From Adhaeribacter_A terreus (GTDB taxonomy: Bacteria > Bacteroidota > Bacteroidia > Cytophagales > Hymenobacteraceae): DNA of 64,000 nt. The DNA is taken from the NCBI RefSeq assembly GCF_042657365.1, contig NZ_JBHSKT010000005.1, positions 186,001 to 250,000 on the forward strand, written 5' to 3'. The position numbers were made by a program, and so were the translations under genes. This document shows positions 33,769-42,138 of the stretch, in pieces (the first letter of the stretch is position 1; every line of letters starts with the position of its first letter). The notes under the pieces are model-generated. The model saw only the letters and a list, made by a program, of their open reading frames with translations, had not been told where the DNA came from and did not search any database.

Positions 33769-34680
33769 ATGAACGCCAGCCAGAAGGTAATTATTACGCA
33801 CCCCGAAAAAATGCTTTTCCCGGAACAGGGTTTCACGAAGCAGGACCTGATAAAGTATTATGAAGCTGTTTCCGGTCATTTGTTGCCATTCCTGAAAAAC
33901 CGGCCGCTAATGCTGCACCGTTTCCCGCAGGGCATTAAAAAGCAAGGCTTTTATCAGAAAGATATCGGCGCTTCTTTTCCGGATTGGATAGGCCGGGTAA
34001 GCGTGGCGCGCGAAAAGCAGGAACCCATTGACCAAGCCGTTATCAATACGAAAGCTGGGTTGCGCTTTGTCATAAACCAGAACACCATTGTGCTGCACCC
34101 CTGGCTCAGTACGGTGAAAGATCTGCACAAGCCCGATAAAATTATTTTCGACCTGGATCCGGCGGAAGGCGGTTTTAAAACGGCGGTGAAAGGTGCATTA
34201 CTGCTGCGCGAATTGCTGGAAAAGAAATACGGGCTAACGTGTTTTGTAATGACTACCGGTTCCAGCGGCTTGCACGTTACCATACCTGTAAAACCCAATC
34301 ACGATTTTGACATGGTGCGACCGTTTGCCTTGGCCATTGGAAATGAACTTGCGGCCATGTATCCGGCAGAATTTACCACGGAGCAACGCATTGAAGACCG
34401 GAAAAGCCGGTTATTTGTAGATTATATGCGGAATTCGTACGCGCAAACTGCCGTTGCGCCTTATTCGGTAAGAGCTTTGCCGGGAGCGCCGGTGGCCGCG
34501 CCGCTTTTCTGGGAAGAACTTCTGGATAAAAACCTCAAAGCGCAAATGTACACCATAGAAACGATGCCCGAACGTTTGAAAAAAGCCGGGAATCCGTGGC
34601 AGGATTTTCGGAAGCAGGCAAAAAGCTTAACCAGAGCACTGCAAAAGCAAAAGGCTGAACTTCAGAAAAGACAGGTGTAA
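33769..34680 (+). CDS. Stand-alone LigD-type DNA polymerase/primase domain
   Basis: The 303-residue protein matches only the polymerase (PrimPol) domain of bacterial NHEJ ligase D. Motifs are LTHPEKMLFPE-like ITHPEKMLFPEQGFTKQDLIKYY, RPLMLHRFPQGI, GFYQKDI, the catalytic FDLDP, TTGSSGLHVTIP, EQRIEDRKSRLFVDYMRN and VAPYSVRALPGAPVAAPLFWEEL. No ATP ligase or nuclease domain is attached, and no Ku gene is nearby. By family it is an Mg/Mn-dependent polymerase that can fill gaps or add ribonucleotides at breaks. Whether it serves NHEJ here depends on Ku and ligase genes elsewhere. Confidence 0.92.
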   Translation: MNASQKVIITHPEKMLFPEQGFTKQDLIKYYEAVSGHLLPFLKNRPLMLHRFPQGIKKQGFYQKDIGASFPDWIGRVSVAREKQEPIDQAVINTKAGLRFVINQNTIVLHPWLSTVKDLHKPDKIIFDLDPAEGGFKTAVKGALLLRELLEKKYGLTCFVMTTGSSGLHVTIPVKPNHDFDMVRPFALAIGNELAAMYPAEFTTEQRIEDRKSRLFVDYMRNSYAQTAVAPYSVRALPGAPVAAPLFWEELLDKNLKAQMYTIETMPERLKKAGNPWQDFRKQAKSLTRALQKQKAELQKRQV

Positions 34681-34709
34681 AAAACGGTAGGGTTTTGAGC
34701 AAAAAAAGT
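34681..34709 (+). repeat. TA-core element, forward, abutting a stop codon
   Basis: AAAACGGTAGGGTTTT, then GAGCAAAAAAAGT, directly after the LigD-type gene's TAA and before a convergent stop at 34718. Confidence 0.85.
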
Positions 34710-34717
34710 GTGAAGCG

Positions 34718-35299
34718 TTAAACAGTCAGGATGCGTTTTTCGGTGCTGAGATCGCGGATTACGCGGCAGGGATTTCCGGCGGCAAAAACATCTGCCGGAA
34801 TATCACGGGTTACTACGCTGCCGGCACCAATTACGCTTCTTTCTCCAATAGTTACGCCCGGGCAAACAATAACGCCCCCGCCAATCCAGACATGCGAACC
34901 AATATAGATAGGTTTCCCGGATTCAAGGCCGCTTGCGCGTTCCTGCCAGTTTAACGGGTGGGTGACGGTATAAAGCTGCACGTTCGGCCCGAAAAGCACG
35001 TTGTTGCCAATAGTTACCGGCATTACATCCAGAACCACGCAGTTAAAATTGAAAAATACATTTTCGCCAATGGTAATGTTATAGCCATAATCGCAAAAGA
35101 ACGGTGGTTCTATCTGCAGGCCTTTGCTGCATTTACCCAGAAGTTCCTGTAATAGAAAAGAGCGCAGATCTGTGTTTCCGGCGGCGGTGTTGTTGTATTG
35201 CTGCAGCAGATCCCGGGCTTTGTGTCTTTCGGCGGTAAGTTGCGGATCGGTGGCGTTATACAATTCGCCGCGGAGCATTTTTTCTTTTTCGGTTTGCAT
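34718..35299 (-). CDS. Maltose/galactoside O-acetyltransferase family protein
   Basis: The 193-residue protein has the Maa/LacA/NodL layout. The N-terminal motif is EKEKMLRGELYNATDPQLTAERHKARDLLQQYN, followed by left-handed beta-helix hexapeptide repeats: PPFFCDYGYNITIGENVFFNFNCVVLD, VTIGNNVLFGPNVQLYT, HPLNWQERASGLE with the catalytic His, and IYIGSHVWIGGGVIVCPGVTIGERSVIGAGSVVTRDIP. It transfers acetyl from acetyl-CoA to a sugar; the acceptor cannot be told. A trimeric cytoplasmic enzyme is expected. Confidence 0.93.
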   Translation of the reverse strand: MQTEKEKMLRGELYNATDPQLTAERHKARDLLQQYNNTAAGNTDLRSFLLQELLGKCSKGLQIEPPFFCDYGYNITIGENVFFNFNCVVLDVMPVTIGNNVLFGPNVQLYTVTHPLNWQERASGLESGKPIYIGSHVWIGGGVIVCPGVTIGERSVIGAGSVVTRDIPADVFAAGNPCRVIRDLSTEKRILTV

Positions 35300-35322
35300 G
35301 GCTGCCGGTTTTTTTCAGGTTG

Positions 35323-35351
35323 AAAACGCTATGGTTTTACGGGCAAAAAGT
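35323..35351 (+). repeat. TA-core element, forward
   Basis: AAAACGCTATGGTTTT, then ACGGGCAAAAAGT, between the acetyltransferase start and the next gene's terminator. Confidence 0.88.
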
Positions 35352-35360
35352 ATAATAAGC

Positions 35361-35396
35361 AAAAGGCCATTCAGCGAACTGAACGGCCTTTTTTGC
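35361..35396 (-). terminator. Terminator of the hydrophilic protein gene
   Basis: AAAAGGCCATTCAG/CTGAACGGCCTTTT hairpin with a T-run, 20 bp beyond the stop at 35416. Confidence 0.85.
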
Positions 35397-35415
35397 GCAA
35401 TACAAAGATGAAAAT

Positions 35416-35808
35416 TTAGCGGTTCGGTTCTTCGTCGTTGCGCAGCATTTCGTCGCTGATATCGGAAACGCTTTGTTGCATGTTTTCTGTAGAAGGCAAT
35501 TGCACTACCGGGTTATCTACCTCCTGCTCGTGTTCGGCCGTCGGAATTCCATCCGGAATAATGTTGCTGCTTTCTGCAGAATCGTCGTTTACGGTTACCG
35601 CGCTCGGGCCATTGCCGGAATCGGAGCCGAAACCGGTTTTACCGTCGCGGTCGCCGAAACCACCGCGGGCGTGTTCGTTCTTCGGAGGATCGGCGCCGGG
35701 TACCAAATGTCCGGCATTCATTTCAGCCATGTCTTCGCCGGTGCTGTCAATTATCCGTACCGGGCGTTCTTTACCCGTTTTGTCGAGGTCTTTTTTATCG
35801 GTTGCCAT
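35416..35808 (-). CDS. Hydrophilic, probably disordered protein
   Basis: The 130-residue protein has no signal peptide or membrane helix and is dominated by Asp, Glu, Gly, Asn and Pro (PPKNEHARGGFGDRDGKTG, SDSGNGPSAVTVNDDSAES). I do not recognise a family. It resembles short acidic low-complexity proteins often induced by stress in soil and desiccation-tolerant Bacteroidota, but this is an analogy. It lies between an acetyltransferase and a GSP39-like SDR, all reading leftward but separated by terminators or TA-core elements, so it is probably transcribed alone. Confidence 0.7.
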   Translation of the reverse strand: MATDKKDLDKTGKERPVRIIDSTGEDMAEMNAGHLVPGADPPKNEHARGGFGDRDGKTGFGSDSGNGPSAVTVNDDSAESSNIIPDGIPTAEHEQEVDNPVVQLPSTENMQQSVSDISDEMLRNDEEPNR

Positions 35809-35894
35809 AATACTGCTTTATAGTAAATAAAAATTGCGTAAAACTAAAATTGCCGGGCTTCGGGCTGCTGAAAATCGTTCAGAAATTCACTCAG

Positions 35895-35924
35895 AGTTTT
35901 TAACCCCGAAACCATAGCGTTTTT
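35895..35924 (-). repeat. TA-core element, reverse
   Basis: AGTTTTTAACCCC arm, then GAAACCATAGCGTTTTT, 29 bp beyond the SDR stop. Confidence 0.85.
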
Positions 35925-35953
35925 AGCTTGTACTGAATTTTTGATAAAGTAGT

Positions 35954-36811
35954 TTAACCGCCCACCATTTCGCCGCCATTTACATGTATTACCTGGCCGG
36001 TTATGTACGAGGCATCTTCGCAGGCCAGGAACACAAATGCCGGCGCTACTTCGGCCGGTTGCCCCGGGCGTTTCATGGGCGTGCTTTTACCGAATTTGCT
36101 CACCTGTTTGGCATCGAACGAAGCGGGAATAAGCGGCGTCCAGATCGGGCCGGGAGCCACGGCATTCACCCGTATTCCTTTTTCGGCTAAATTCTGCGAA
36201 AGCGAACGCGTGAACGTAGTAATAGCGCCTTTGGTAGCCGAATAATCCATTAAATGATCGGAGCCGCGAAAAGAAGTAACCGAGGTAGTATTAATAATGC
36301 TGTCACCTTTTTTCATGTTATCGAGCACCGCTTTGGTCAGAAAAAAGTAGGAGAATATGTTGGTCCGGAACGTTTTTTCGAGTTGCTTTTCCGTTATATC
36401 TTCCACGCTTTCCTGTTCGTGTTGTTCGGCGGCATTGTTTACCAGAATATTGATGCGCCCCATAGCCCGGATGGTTTGCTTTACGGCCTGCTGGCAGAAT
36501 TTTTCATCGCCCACATCGCCCGCAATTAACAAACATTCGCGGCCTTCGTTTTCGATCATTTTCTTGGTGTCTTCGGCGTCTTTGGTTTCGTTCAGGTAAA
36601 TAATGGCCACGTCGGCGCCTTCGCGGGCAAAATGTACCGCCACCGCCCGGCCAATGCCGCTATCGCCGCCGGTTATCAGGGCAATTTTATTTTCGAGTTT
36701 GCCGCTGCCCCGGTAATTCCTGCGGATCACTTCCGGCTCCGGTTCCATTTTATATTCTTTGCCGGGCTGCGTTTGCTGCGTCTGTTTAGGAATGGATTTA
36801 GGTCTGGCCAT
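35954..36811 (-). CDS. SDR-family oxidoreductase (general stress protein 39 type)
   Basis: The 285-residue short-chain dehydrogenase has a distinctive N-terminal extension (PKQTQQTQPGKEYKMEPEP) seen in the YhdF/YdaD/GSP39 subgroup. Key motifs are the NAD(P)-binding ALITGGDSGIGRAVA, AGDVGD, NILVNNAAEQHEQESVEDI, the catalytic Ser in NTTSVTSFRG, YSATKGAI (YxxxK) and INGG-like VIHVNGGEMVGG at the end. It is a cytoplasmic dehydrogenase of unknown substrate; relatives are general-stress or osmotic-stress proteins in Bacillus. Confidence 0.93.
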   Translation of the reverse strand: MARPKSIPKQTQQTQPGKEYKMEPEPEVIRRNYRGSGKLENKIALITGGDSGIGRAVAVHFAREGADVAIIYLNETKDAEDTKKMIENEGRECLLIAGDVGDEKFCQQAVKQTIRAMGRINILVNNAAEQHEQESVEDITEKQLEKTFRTNIFSYFFLTKAVLDNMKKGDSIINTTSVTSFRGSDHLMDYSATKGAITTFTRSLSQNLAEKGIRVNAVAPGPIWTPLIPASFDAKQVSKFGKSTPMKRPGQPAEVAPAFVFLACEDASYITGQVIHVNGGEMVGG

Positions 36812-37067
36812 AACGTAGTTGTTGGGTGTTATTTACAAGAAAGGTGCATCTGCTATACGAACCATTTTAAGTCGTGTTTGTTTCAGGCTTCGAATAGAAA
36901 TATATAAGAATCAGGATTTTCGGAAATCGAATTGCCCGCGAAGGGAAAAAGGATTCAGGTTCTGCCACTTGAAGTAATCAGTGCATTGTTCTGACAGACA
37001 AGATTTATTTATTGCGCCTACCCTTTCTTTTGGTGTCTGGAATGTTCTTTTAAATGAAACGCGAGCG
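36812..37067. other. Intergenic region between divergent genes
   Basis: Nothing recognisable apart from the TA-core element that follows at 37068. It must hold the SDR promoter, but no box was identified. Confidence 0.4.
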
Positions 37068-37097
37068 AAAAACGCTATACTTTTGGCCCGAAAAACT
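37068..37097 (+). repeat. TA-core element, forward
   Basis: AAAAACGCTATACTTTT, then GGCCCGAAAAACT, 25 bp upstream of the rsmI -7 box. Confidence 0.8.
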
Positions 37098-37122
37098 CCG
37101 GAACGCTTTGCCACATATTTCG

Positions 37123-37130
37123 TAACTTTG
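37123..37130 (+). promoter_or_regulatory. Putative -7 box of the rsmI operon
   Basis: TAACTTTG, 6 bp before the ATG, suggesting a very short or leaderless transcript. Confidence 0.55.
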
Positions 37131-37136
37131 GCAGCT

Positions 37137-37817
37137 ATGCAGGAAGAAACCAGCTTATTTTTAGTACCCACCCCCATTGGCAATCTCGAAGATATAACCT
37201 TGCGCGCCATTCGGGTTTTGAAAGAAGTAGATGTAGTGCTGGCCGAAGACACGCGCACCAGCGGCAAACTTTTGCACCACCTGGGTATTGACAAACGCAT
37301 GCACAGCCACCATCTGCACAACGAACACAAAGCCGTGGCGCATTTGGTTGAACGTTTAAAAGGCGGCGAGAAAATGGCCCTGGTTTCCGATGCCGGCACG
37401 CCGGGCATTTCCGATCCCGGGTTTTTGCTGGTGCGGGCTTGTTTGCAGGAAGGTATAAAAGTAGAATGTCTGCCGGGCGCAACCGCGTTTGTTCCGGCGC
37501 TGGTAAAATCAGGTTTCAGTTCTGAGCGGTTTACGTTCGAAGGATTTCTGCCCGTGAAAAAGGGTAGGCAAACGCGCCTCGAAAGTCTGAAAAACGAAGA
37601 ACGCACCATGATCTTTTACGAATCGCCGCACCGCATTTTAAAAACCTTAACCCAGTTTGCCGAGTATTTCGGTCCGGAGCGCCAGGCTTCCGTTTCCAGA
37701 GAGCTGACTAAAATGTTTGAAGAAACGCTGAACGGCAGTTTGGAAGAACTGGTTAAAATTTTCACCACTAAAGCTATAAAAGGAGAGTTTGTTCTTGTTG
37801 TGGAAGGCCGCAAATAA
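37137..37817 (+). CDS. rsmI: 16S rRNA (cytidine-1402-2'-O)-methyltransferase
   Basis: The ATG at 37137 gives MQEETSLFLVPTPIGNLEDITLRAIRVL, the family N-terminus; the in-frame extension upstream runs through a TA-core element. Motifs are EDTRTSGKLLHHLGI, HNEHKAVAHLVERL, LVSDAGTPGISDPGFLLVRAC, CLPGATAFVPALVKSGF, FEGFLPVKKGRQTRL, MIFYESPHRI and RQASVSRELTKMFEE. It methylates the 2'-OH of C1402 in 16S rRNA using SAM. At 226 residues it lacks the C-terminal domain of the E. coli enzyme, as is usual in Bacteroidota. First gene of an operon with lnt and suhB. Confidence 0.96.
   Translation: MQEETSLFLVPTPIGNLEDITLRAIRVLKEVDVVLAEDTRTSGKLLHHLGIDKRMHSHHLHNEHKAVAHLVERLKGGEKMALVSDAGTPGISDPGFLLVRACLQEGIKVECLPGATAFVPALVKSGFSSERFTFEGFLPVKKGRQTRLESLKNEERTMIFYESPHRILKTLTQFAEYFGPERQASVSRELTKMFEETLNGSLEELVKIFTTKAIKGEFVLVVEGRK
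37778..37787 (+). promoter_or_regulatory. Shine-Dalgarno sequence for lnt inside rsmI
   Basis: AAAAGGAGAG. The GGAG lies 3 bp before TTG 37789 and 9 bp before TTG 37795, favouring the latter as start. Confidence 0.55.
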
Positions 37818-39450
37818 CCGCAAATATTTACCGCTGCTGGCTGTGCTGGGCGCATTTCTGCTCTGGCTCGGGTGGCCCACCAAACCGTTACCGCTCTTGC
37901 TGTTTTTCGGATTGGTGCCGCTGTTCTTAATTGAACGCATTATTGAGCACCCGTCATTCACGCGGCCGGCGGCTACGTTTTTCAAATACGCATACCTGCT
38001 TTTTGTGCTCTGGAATGCATTTGCAACGTATTGGGTATCTTATTCTACCTTGCCAGGCGGTATTGCGGCGGTGCTGTGTAACGCGCTGCTCATGTGTATT
38101 CCGGCCATGCTTTTCTTTTTTACCAAGCGAAGATTAGGCCCGAAGATTGGCTACGCAAGTTTCATCGTTTACTGGCTGGCGTTCGAATATTTTCATTTGG
38201 GCTGGGACTTAACGTGGCCGTGGCTTACACTGGGAAATGGTTTTGCGCAGCGGCCGGAATGGGTGCAGTGGTACGAATTTACCGGCCATTTAGGTGGTTC
38301 CGTATGGCTGATCCTGGGGAATATCCTGTTCTTTAAAGCTTTTGCTGATAATCCTGAAAAAAGCTGGAAGCCTTATCTGGCACCTGCACTTTTGGTCGTA
38401 ATTCCCATAGCGATTTCCTATGGTATGTATTTCAGTTATGAGGAAAAAGGCGCGGAAGCGGAAGTGGTGGTGGTGCAGCCGAATATTGATCCGTATGAAG
38501 AAAAATTCCGCGATGGTAAAAATTACCTTCCCACTGAACAACAATTAGCGCGTTTGCTTACACTTTCGGAACAAACCGTTACACCAAAAACTAAATTATT
38601 AGTCTGGCCGGAAACTGCGATCGGTGAGAATTTTCAGGAAGACCAGATCCATAATTACCCGGATATTGCCACGCTGAAAAGTTTTGTTGCCAGCCGCCCC
38701 GGATTAGATCTTTTAACCGGCATCAATTCGTACGCACTTTATCCGGATGCAAAGTTGGCTACCCCATCGGCCCGTTTTCGCGAAGACCTGGGTTATTACG
38801 ATGTCTTCAACACGGGCATGTACCTGACGAATAAAGGTGAAATTTCGCTTTACCATAAATCGAAACTGGTGCCGGGCGTGGAGAAATTGCCTTATCCGCA
38901 GTTTTTCAAGTTTTTAGGTCCGCTGGCCATTGACTTAGGTGGCATGGTGGGTACGCATGGCACGCAGGAAGAACGCTCCGTTTTCCCGCATTCCGGAACC
39001 GGGCAACCGGCTTCAGCGCCCGTGATCTGCTACGAATCTATTTACGGCGGCTACGTGAGCGAATATATTCGGAACGGCGCCACCCTCATCTGCATCATTA
39101 CCAACGACGGCTGGTGGAGCGACAGCCCAGGTTATAAACAACACTTGCAATACGCCACGTTACGCGCTATCGAAAACCGCCGCAGCATAGCGCGTTCGGC
39201 CAATACCGGCATTTCGGGCTTTATAAACCAGCGCGGCGATTTTCTGCAAAAGTCGGAATGGTGGAAACAGGCTGCCTTGCGCGAAACCGTAAAACTGAAC
39301 ACCGAATTAACCGTTTTCAGCCGCACCGGCGATCTGATCGGTCCGGCGGCGCAATGGCTGGCTTTGGCGCTGATCATTTACGTATTGCTGCATAAAATTT
39401 TACTTCGCAAACCGCATCACCCGCACTATGAACCTAGAAAATCTTTGTAA
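37789..39450 (+). CDS. lnt: Apolipoprotein N-acyltransferase
   Basis: No ATG exists near the N-terminus: the first helix (YLPLLAVLGAFLLWLGWP) is preceded only by TTG codons at 37789, 37795 and 37798, so a TTG start overlapping rsmI by about 25 bp is inferred. Of about 550 residues, the first 220 form six or more helices. The nitrilase-like domain follows with the catalytic triad: Glu in LLVWPETAIGE, Lys in YHKSKLVPGVE and Cys in VICYESIYGGYV. NDGWWSDSPGYKQHLQYATLRAIENRR is also typical. It adds the third acyl chain to lipoproteins in the inner membrane, which suits the several lipoproteins here. suhB overlaps its end by 23 bp. Confidence 0.94.
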   Translation: MFLLWKAANNRKYLPLLAVLGAFLLWLGWPTKPLPLLLFFGLVPLFLIERIIEHPSFTRPAATFFKYAYLLFVLWNAFATYWVSYSTLPGGIAAVLCNALLMCIPAMLFFFTKRRLGPKIGYASFIVYWLAFEYFHLGWDLTWPWLTLGNGFAQRPEWVQWYEFTGHLGGSVWLILGNILFFKAFADNPEKSWKPYLAPALLVVIPIAISYGMYFSYEEKGAEAEVVVVQPNIDPYEEKFRDGKNYLPTEQQLARLLTLSEQTVTPKTKLLVWPETAIGENFQEDQIHNYPDIATLKSFVASRPGLDLLTGINSYALYPDAKLATPSARFREDLGYYDVFNTGMYLTNKGEISLYHKSKLVPGVEKLPYPQFFKFLGPLAIDLGGMVGTHGTQEERSVFPHSGTGQPASAPVICYESIYGGYVSEYIRNGATLICIITNDGWWSDSPGYKQHLQYATLRAIENRRSIARSANTGISGFINQRGDFLQKSEWWKQAALRETVKLNTELTVFSRTGDLIGPAAQWLALALIIYVLLHKILLRKPHHPHYEPRKSL

Positions 39451-40219
39451 GCAAGTTGTTTCCGAAACCCGTTGCGTAGGCGCTTTTATAAGAGAAGAAG
39501 GTCAGAAATTCGACGCTTCCAAGATCGAGCACAAAGGCTTCAACGACCTGGTTTCGTACGTAGATAAGGAGGCGGAAAAGCAGTTGGTAGATGCCCTGAA
39601 AAAACTGTTGCCCGAAGCCGGCTTTATTACTGAAGAAGGCACTGAATCTACGCGCAAAGAAATCTACAACTGGATCATCGATCCGCTGGATGGTACCACC
39701 AATTTTATGCACGCGCTGCCGGTTTTTTCTATCAGTGTGGCGCTTATGCAAGGCAATGAAATTGTGCTGGGCGTGATTTACGAAATAAACCGCGACGAAA
39801 CCTTTTCTGCCTGGAAAAACGGCGGCGCCTTCCTGAACAATAAACCGATTAAAGTTTCCAAAGCCGAAAAACTGGCCGATTCTTTAGTAGCAACCGGTTT
39901 TCCGTACACTACTTTCGGAAAAATGCAGGATTACCTGAAAATTCTGGGTGCGTTCATGGCAAAATCGCATGGCGTACGGCGCTTGGGTTCGGCAGCAGTA
40001 GATCTGGCGTACGTGGCTTGCGGCCGGTTTGAAGGTTTCTTCGAATTTAACCTGAATGCCTGGGATGTGGCTGCTGGCGTTTTAATTGTGCGCGAAGCAG
40101 GCGGTAATGTTACTACGTTTAAAGAGGCTGGTGACCCGGTTTTTGACCGGGAGATTGTGGCGAGTAACAGTGCCGTTCATGCGGAAATGCTGGCGGTTAT
40201 TAAAGAGTGTAACTGGTAG
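39428..40219 (+). CDS. suhB: Inositol monophosphatase family protein
   Basis: The 263-residue phosphatase carries the IMPase motifs: TEEGTES (metal-binding Glu), WIIDPLDGTTNFMHALPVFSIS, VRRLGSAAVDLAYVACGRFEGFFE and NAWDVAAGVLIVREAGG. It removes phosphate from inositol-1-phosphate or a related sugar phosphate, with Mg and possible SuhB-like roles in rRNA transcription; the substrate is not certain. It is the third gene of the rsmI-lnt operon, overlapping lnt by 23 bp. A TA-core element overlaps its stop codon. Confidence 0.93.
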   Translation: MNLENLCKQVVSETRCVGAFIREEGQKFDASKIEHKGFNDLVSYVDKEAEKQLVDALKKLLPEAGFITEEGTESTRKEIYNWIIDPLDGTTNFMHALPVFSISVALMQGNEIVLGVIYEINRDETFSAWKNGGAFLNNKPIKVSKAEKLADSLVATGFPYTTFGKMQDYLKILGAFMAKSHGVRRLGSAAVDLAYVACGRFEGFFEFNLNAWDVAAGVLIVREAGGNVTTFKEAGDPVFDREIVASNSAVHAEMLAVIKECNW

Positions 40220-40245
40220 TTTTTATGCTGAAAAGCATGCCATTT
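40218..40245 (-). repeat. TA-core element, reverse, overlapping a stop codon
   Basis: AGTTTTTATGC arm, then TGAAAAGCATGCCATTTC. First module of composite copy B. Confidence 0.65.
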
Positions 40246-40323
40246 CTGTCATCCTGAGCACAATTGAGCGGGGGAGCGCGAAGATTGCGAGCGTAGCTCT
40301 GAAGGACCTCGTCGGCGGTAAGT

Positions 40324-40352
40324 AGTTTTTCAACTAAAAGTGCTAGCGTTTT
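40324..40352 (-). repeat. TA-core element, reverse
   Basis: AGTTTTTCAAC arm, then TAAAAGTGCTAGCGTTTT. Twin of the copy at 9570. Confidence 0.75.
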
Positions 40353-40660
40353 GAAACACCCTTTCTGCTAAACAGCTGACTTTTAACTTTCATCGGCAAT
40401 CTTCTCCCTCAAGCCGGGCAGGCTTCGTTTCTGCGTTCGCGTCTCACCCTTTCTTAGCCGCAAGCGGCTTTTCTGACGAAACCGGAAAGTGCGGAGGCCG
40501 CGCACCCAGAAACTGGTATCATTCACCTTCGTAGTGCACTTCTTTTTAGTTTAGTTTCCTAGCAAATGTGATTTTCAGGAAACGCTGCGCTTGCGTTAAG
40601 AGTGAAATTATAGTAGAGAAAAGCTCCCCTCCTTTTCAAGGAGGGGTTAGGGGTGGCTAA
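40351..40660. repeat. Foldable dispersed repeat, copy B
   Basis: Outer stem 40427-40441 with 40499-40513 (two mismatches in 15). Inner hairpin AGCCG/CGGCT at 40456-40469. Copy A has a G-U pair where B has G-C, so pairing is kept. It ends in a CTCCCCTCC/GGAGGGG palindrome, like copy A. Confidence 0.7.
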
Positions 40661-40704
40661 ATCCCTTAATCTTCAAATTTGACGAATCCAAATTCAGACA
40701 ATTG

Positions 40705-40734
40705 ACTTTTTTACTTCAAAAACATAGCGTTTTT
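40705..40734 (-). repeat. TA-core element, reverse
   Basis: ACTTTTTTACTTC arm, then AAAAACATAGCGTTTTT, 45 bp upstream of a start codon. Confidence 0.8.
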
Positions 40735-40778
40735 ATTTCCCGGATCGTAACTTAACACGGTTCTGATATGAAGAGGCA

Positions 40779-42092
40779 ATGCCGGTTTTAAAAAGCAGTT
40801 TTTTTCTGGTAATATTTACTTGTTTGCTTTTGGCGGTACCGGTTGCTTTTGCGCAACAAAAAGTGCTGAATGGTAGGGTTTTAGATACAAAAACTGCTTT
40901 GCCCATTGAAGGTGCGGTCATTCAGTTCAGCAATGCTGAAAAAGCTATTGCCACAGATGCTAAAGGTAGTTTTTCGCTGCCAATCGATACCGTTTTTGCG
41001 GGGCAAATGCTTATTATTTCGCATTTGGGTTATGAGAAATTTACACTTAAACTAAAGCCTGGCCAAGCTAATATTACAGTTAGTTTAACACCTAAAACAA
41101 ATACGCTTTCGGAAGTAAGAATTACAGCATCTAAAAAACTGAAACCGGCCAAAGTTCGTCCGGAAACGGTTTTGGATTTTGGCATTACGAATGACCGGCT
41201 TTTTGTTTTGGGCTGGGAAACCGGGCAGAAAAACCCTACCCTTCAGGTGCTGAATTTATACAACGACAGCCTGCTGATGAATTGCCGGTTACCGGTTTAC
41301 GCCGAAAAGCTCTACGTAGATTGCCTGGAAAATCTGCATTTACTCACCGCGAACCATGCTTTTCAGATTTATTTAGATTCTGTTTCTTTAGCCTTGTACC
41401 CGCCCGAAACCAAAGCTACTTTTGAACAACATTTGTTTCCCTGTCTGACAACTGATAATGAAAATGCGTACTTCCGGCGGAATATCAACAAAGGCATTAT
41501 CGTTTCTTTTTACACGGTAAACCGGCAAAGCCACGAAACAAAATTATTTCGTATGGTGGCAGATGAAGCCGTTCTGACCATGCAACAAAGTGAAGCCAGG
41601 TTTCAGTTTTTCAGAAGCGGACAAAATGGTGCAGATCCTGAAATGAATATGAACCGCACCGCACATACGTTAGAAAATAATATTGCTTTCGCCCAAAAAG
41701 TCATGTTCGAAGCGCCATACGTACCCTTGCTAAAAATCGGTAAAGAAATTTGTTTGTTCGATCATGTGAACGGCGAAATTGAATTTTATGAGCGCGATAG
41801 CCTGCGAAGAGTTTTACCGGTGAATTACCATTTGCAGCCGAATTGGGACAAGCAGATCTTGATAGATGCGCCGCAGGAAAAAGCGTATGTTTTATTCCGT
41901 AAAAACGGGCTTCCGGAGTTAAGGCTTTTAGACCTGCAAACCGGCGAACTGTTGAGTACTTATAAACTGGGGCATCCGTTTGCGGAAAAAATTTCGGTAC
42001 ATAACGGTCAGGTTTATTTCCTTTATAAAGATCCGGCTAAGAATTTCCGGCAGTTTTTATACAAGGCGCCGCTAAACGCACTGCAAAATTAA
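40779..42092 (+). CDS. Exported protein with carboxypeptidase-like regulatory domain
   Basis: The 437-residue protein has a signal peptide (FFLVIFTCLLLAVPVAFAQ). A CarbopepD_reg-like domain follows: KVLNGRVLDTKTALPIEGAVIQF, ATDAKGSFSLPI, LIISHLGYEKFTLKLKPGQ and ITVSLTPKTNTLSEVRITA. Such domains usually lead TonB-dependent receptors, but here there is no plug or barrel. Instead about 300 residues of beta-rich sequence with repeated LLDLQTGELLSTYKLG-type strands suggest a propeller-like module. No sorting domain is seen, so it is probably periplasmic or outer-membrane-associated. The function is unknown. Confidence 0.75.
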   Translation: MPVLKSSFFLVIFTCLLLAVPVAFAQQKVLNGRVLDTKTALPIEGAVIQFSNAEKAIATDAKGSFSLPIDTVFAGQMLIISHLGYEKFTLKLKPGQANITVSLTPKTNTLSEVRITASKKLKPAKVRPETVLDFGITNDRLFVLGWETGQKNPTLQVLNLYNDSLLMNCRLPVYAEKLYVDCLENLHLLTANHAFQIYLDSVSLALYPPETKATFEQHLFPCLTTDNENAYFRRNINKGIIVSFYTVNRQSHETKLFRMVADEAVLTMQQSEARFQFFRSGQNGADPEMNMNRTAHTLENNIAFAQKVMFEAPYVPLLKIGKEICLFDHVNGEIEFYERDSLRRVLPVNYHLQPNWDKQILIDAPQEKAYVLFRKNGLPELRLLDLQTGELLSTYKLGHPFAEKISVHNGQVYFLYKDPAKNFRQFLYKAPLNALQN

Positions 42093-42111
42093 TCCGACCA
42101 TAAACTTTTTG

Positions 42112-42119
42112 TACCTTTG
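42112..42119 (+). promoter_or_regulatory. Putative -7 box of the Cys-rich small protein gene
   Basis: TACCTTTG, 19 bp before the ATG at 42139. Confidence 0.5.
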
Positions 42120-42138
42120 TAAACGTTAAAGCATTACG

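Larger units (their letters stand above)
40220..40778. repeat. Repeat-filled intergenic region (no gene)
   Basis: This 559-bp gap is built of a TA-core element, a GTCATCCTGA-type repeat (about 40248-40319), a second element, the foldable repeat copy B, a CTCCCCTCC/GGAGGGG palindrome and a third TA-core element at 40705. Confidence 0.8.

Noticed and set aside
40867..40897. Forward TA-core match (GGTAGGGTTTTAGATAC) inside the carboxypeptidase-regulatory-like gene
   Set aside because: The codons give VLNGRVLDTKTALP, a strongly conserved family pattern, so the match is best explained by protein sequence.
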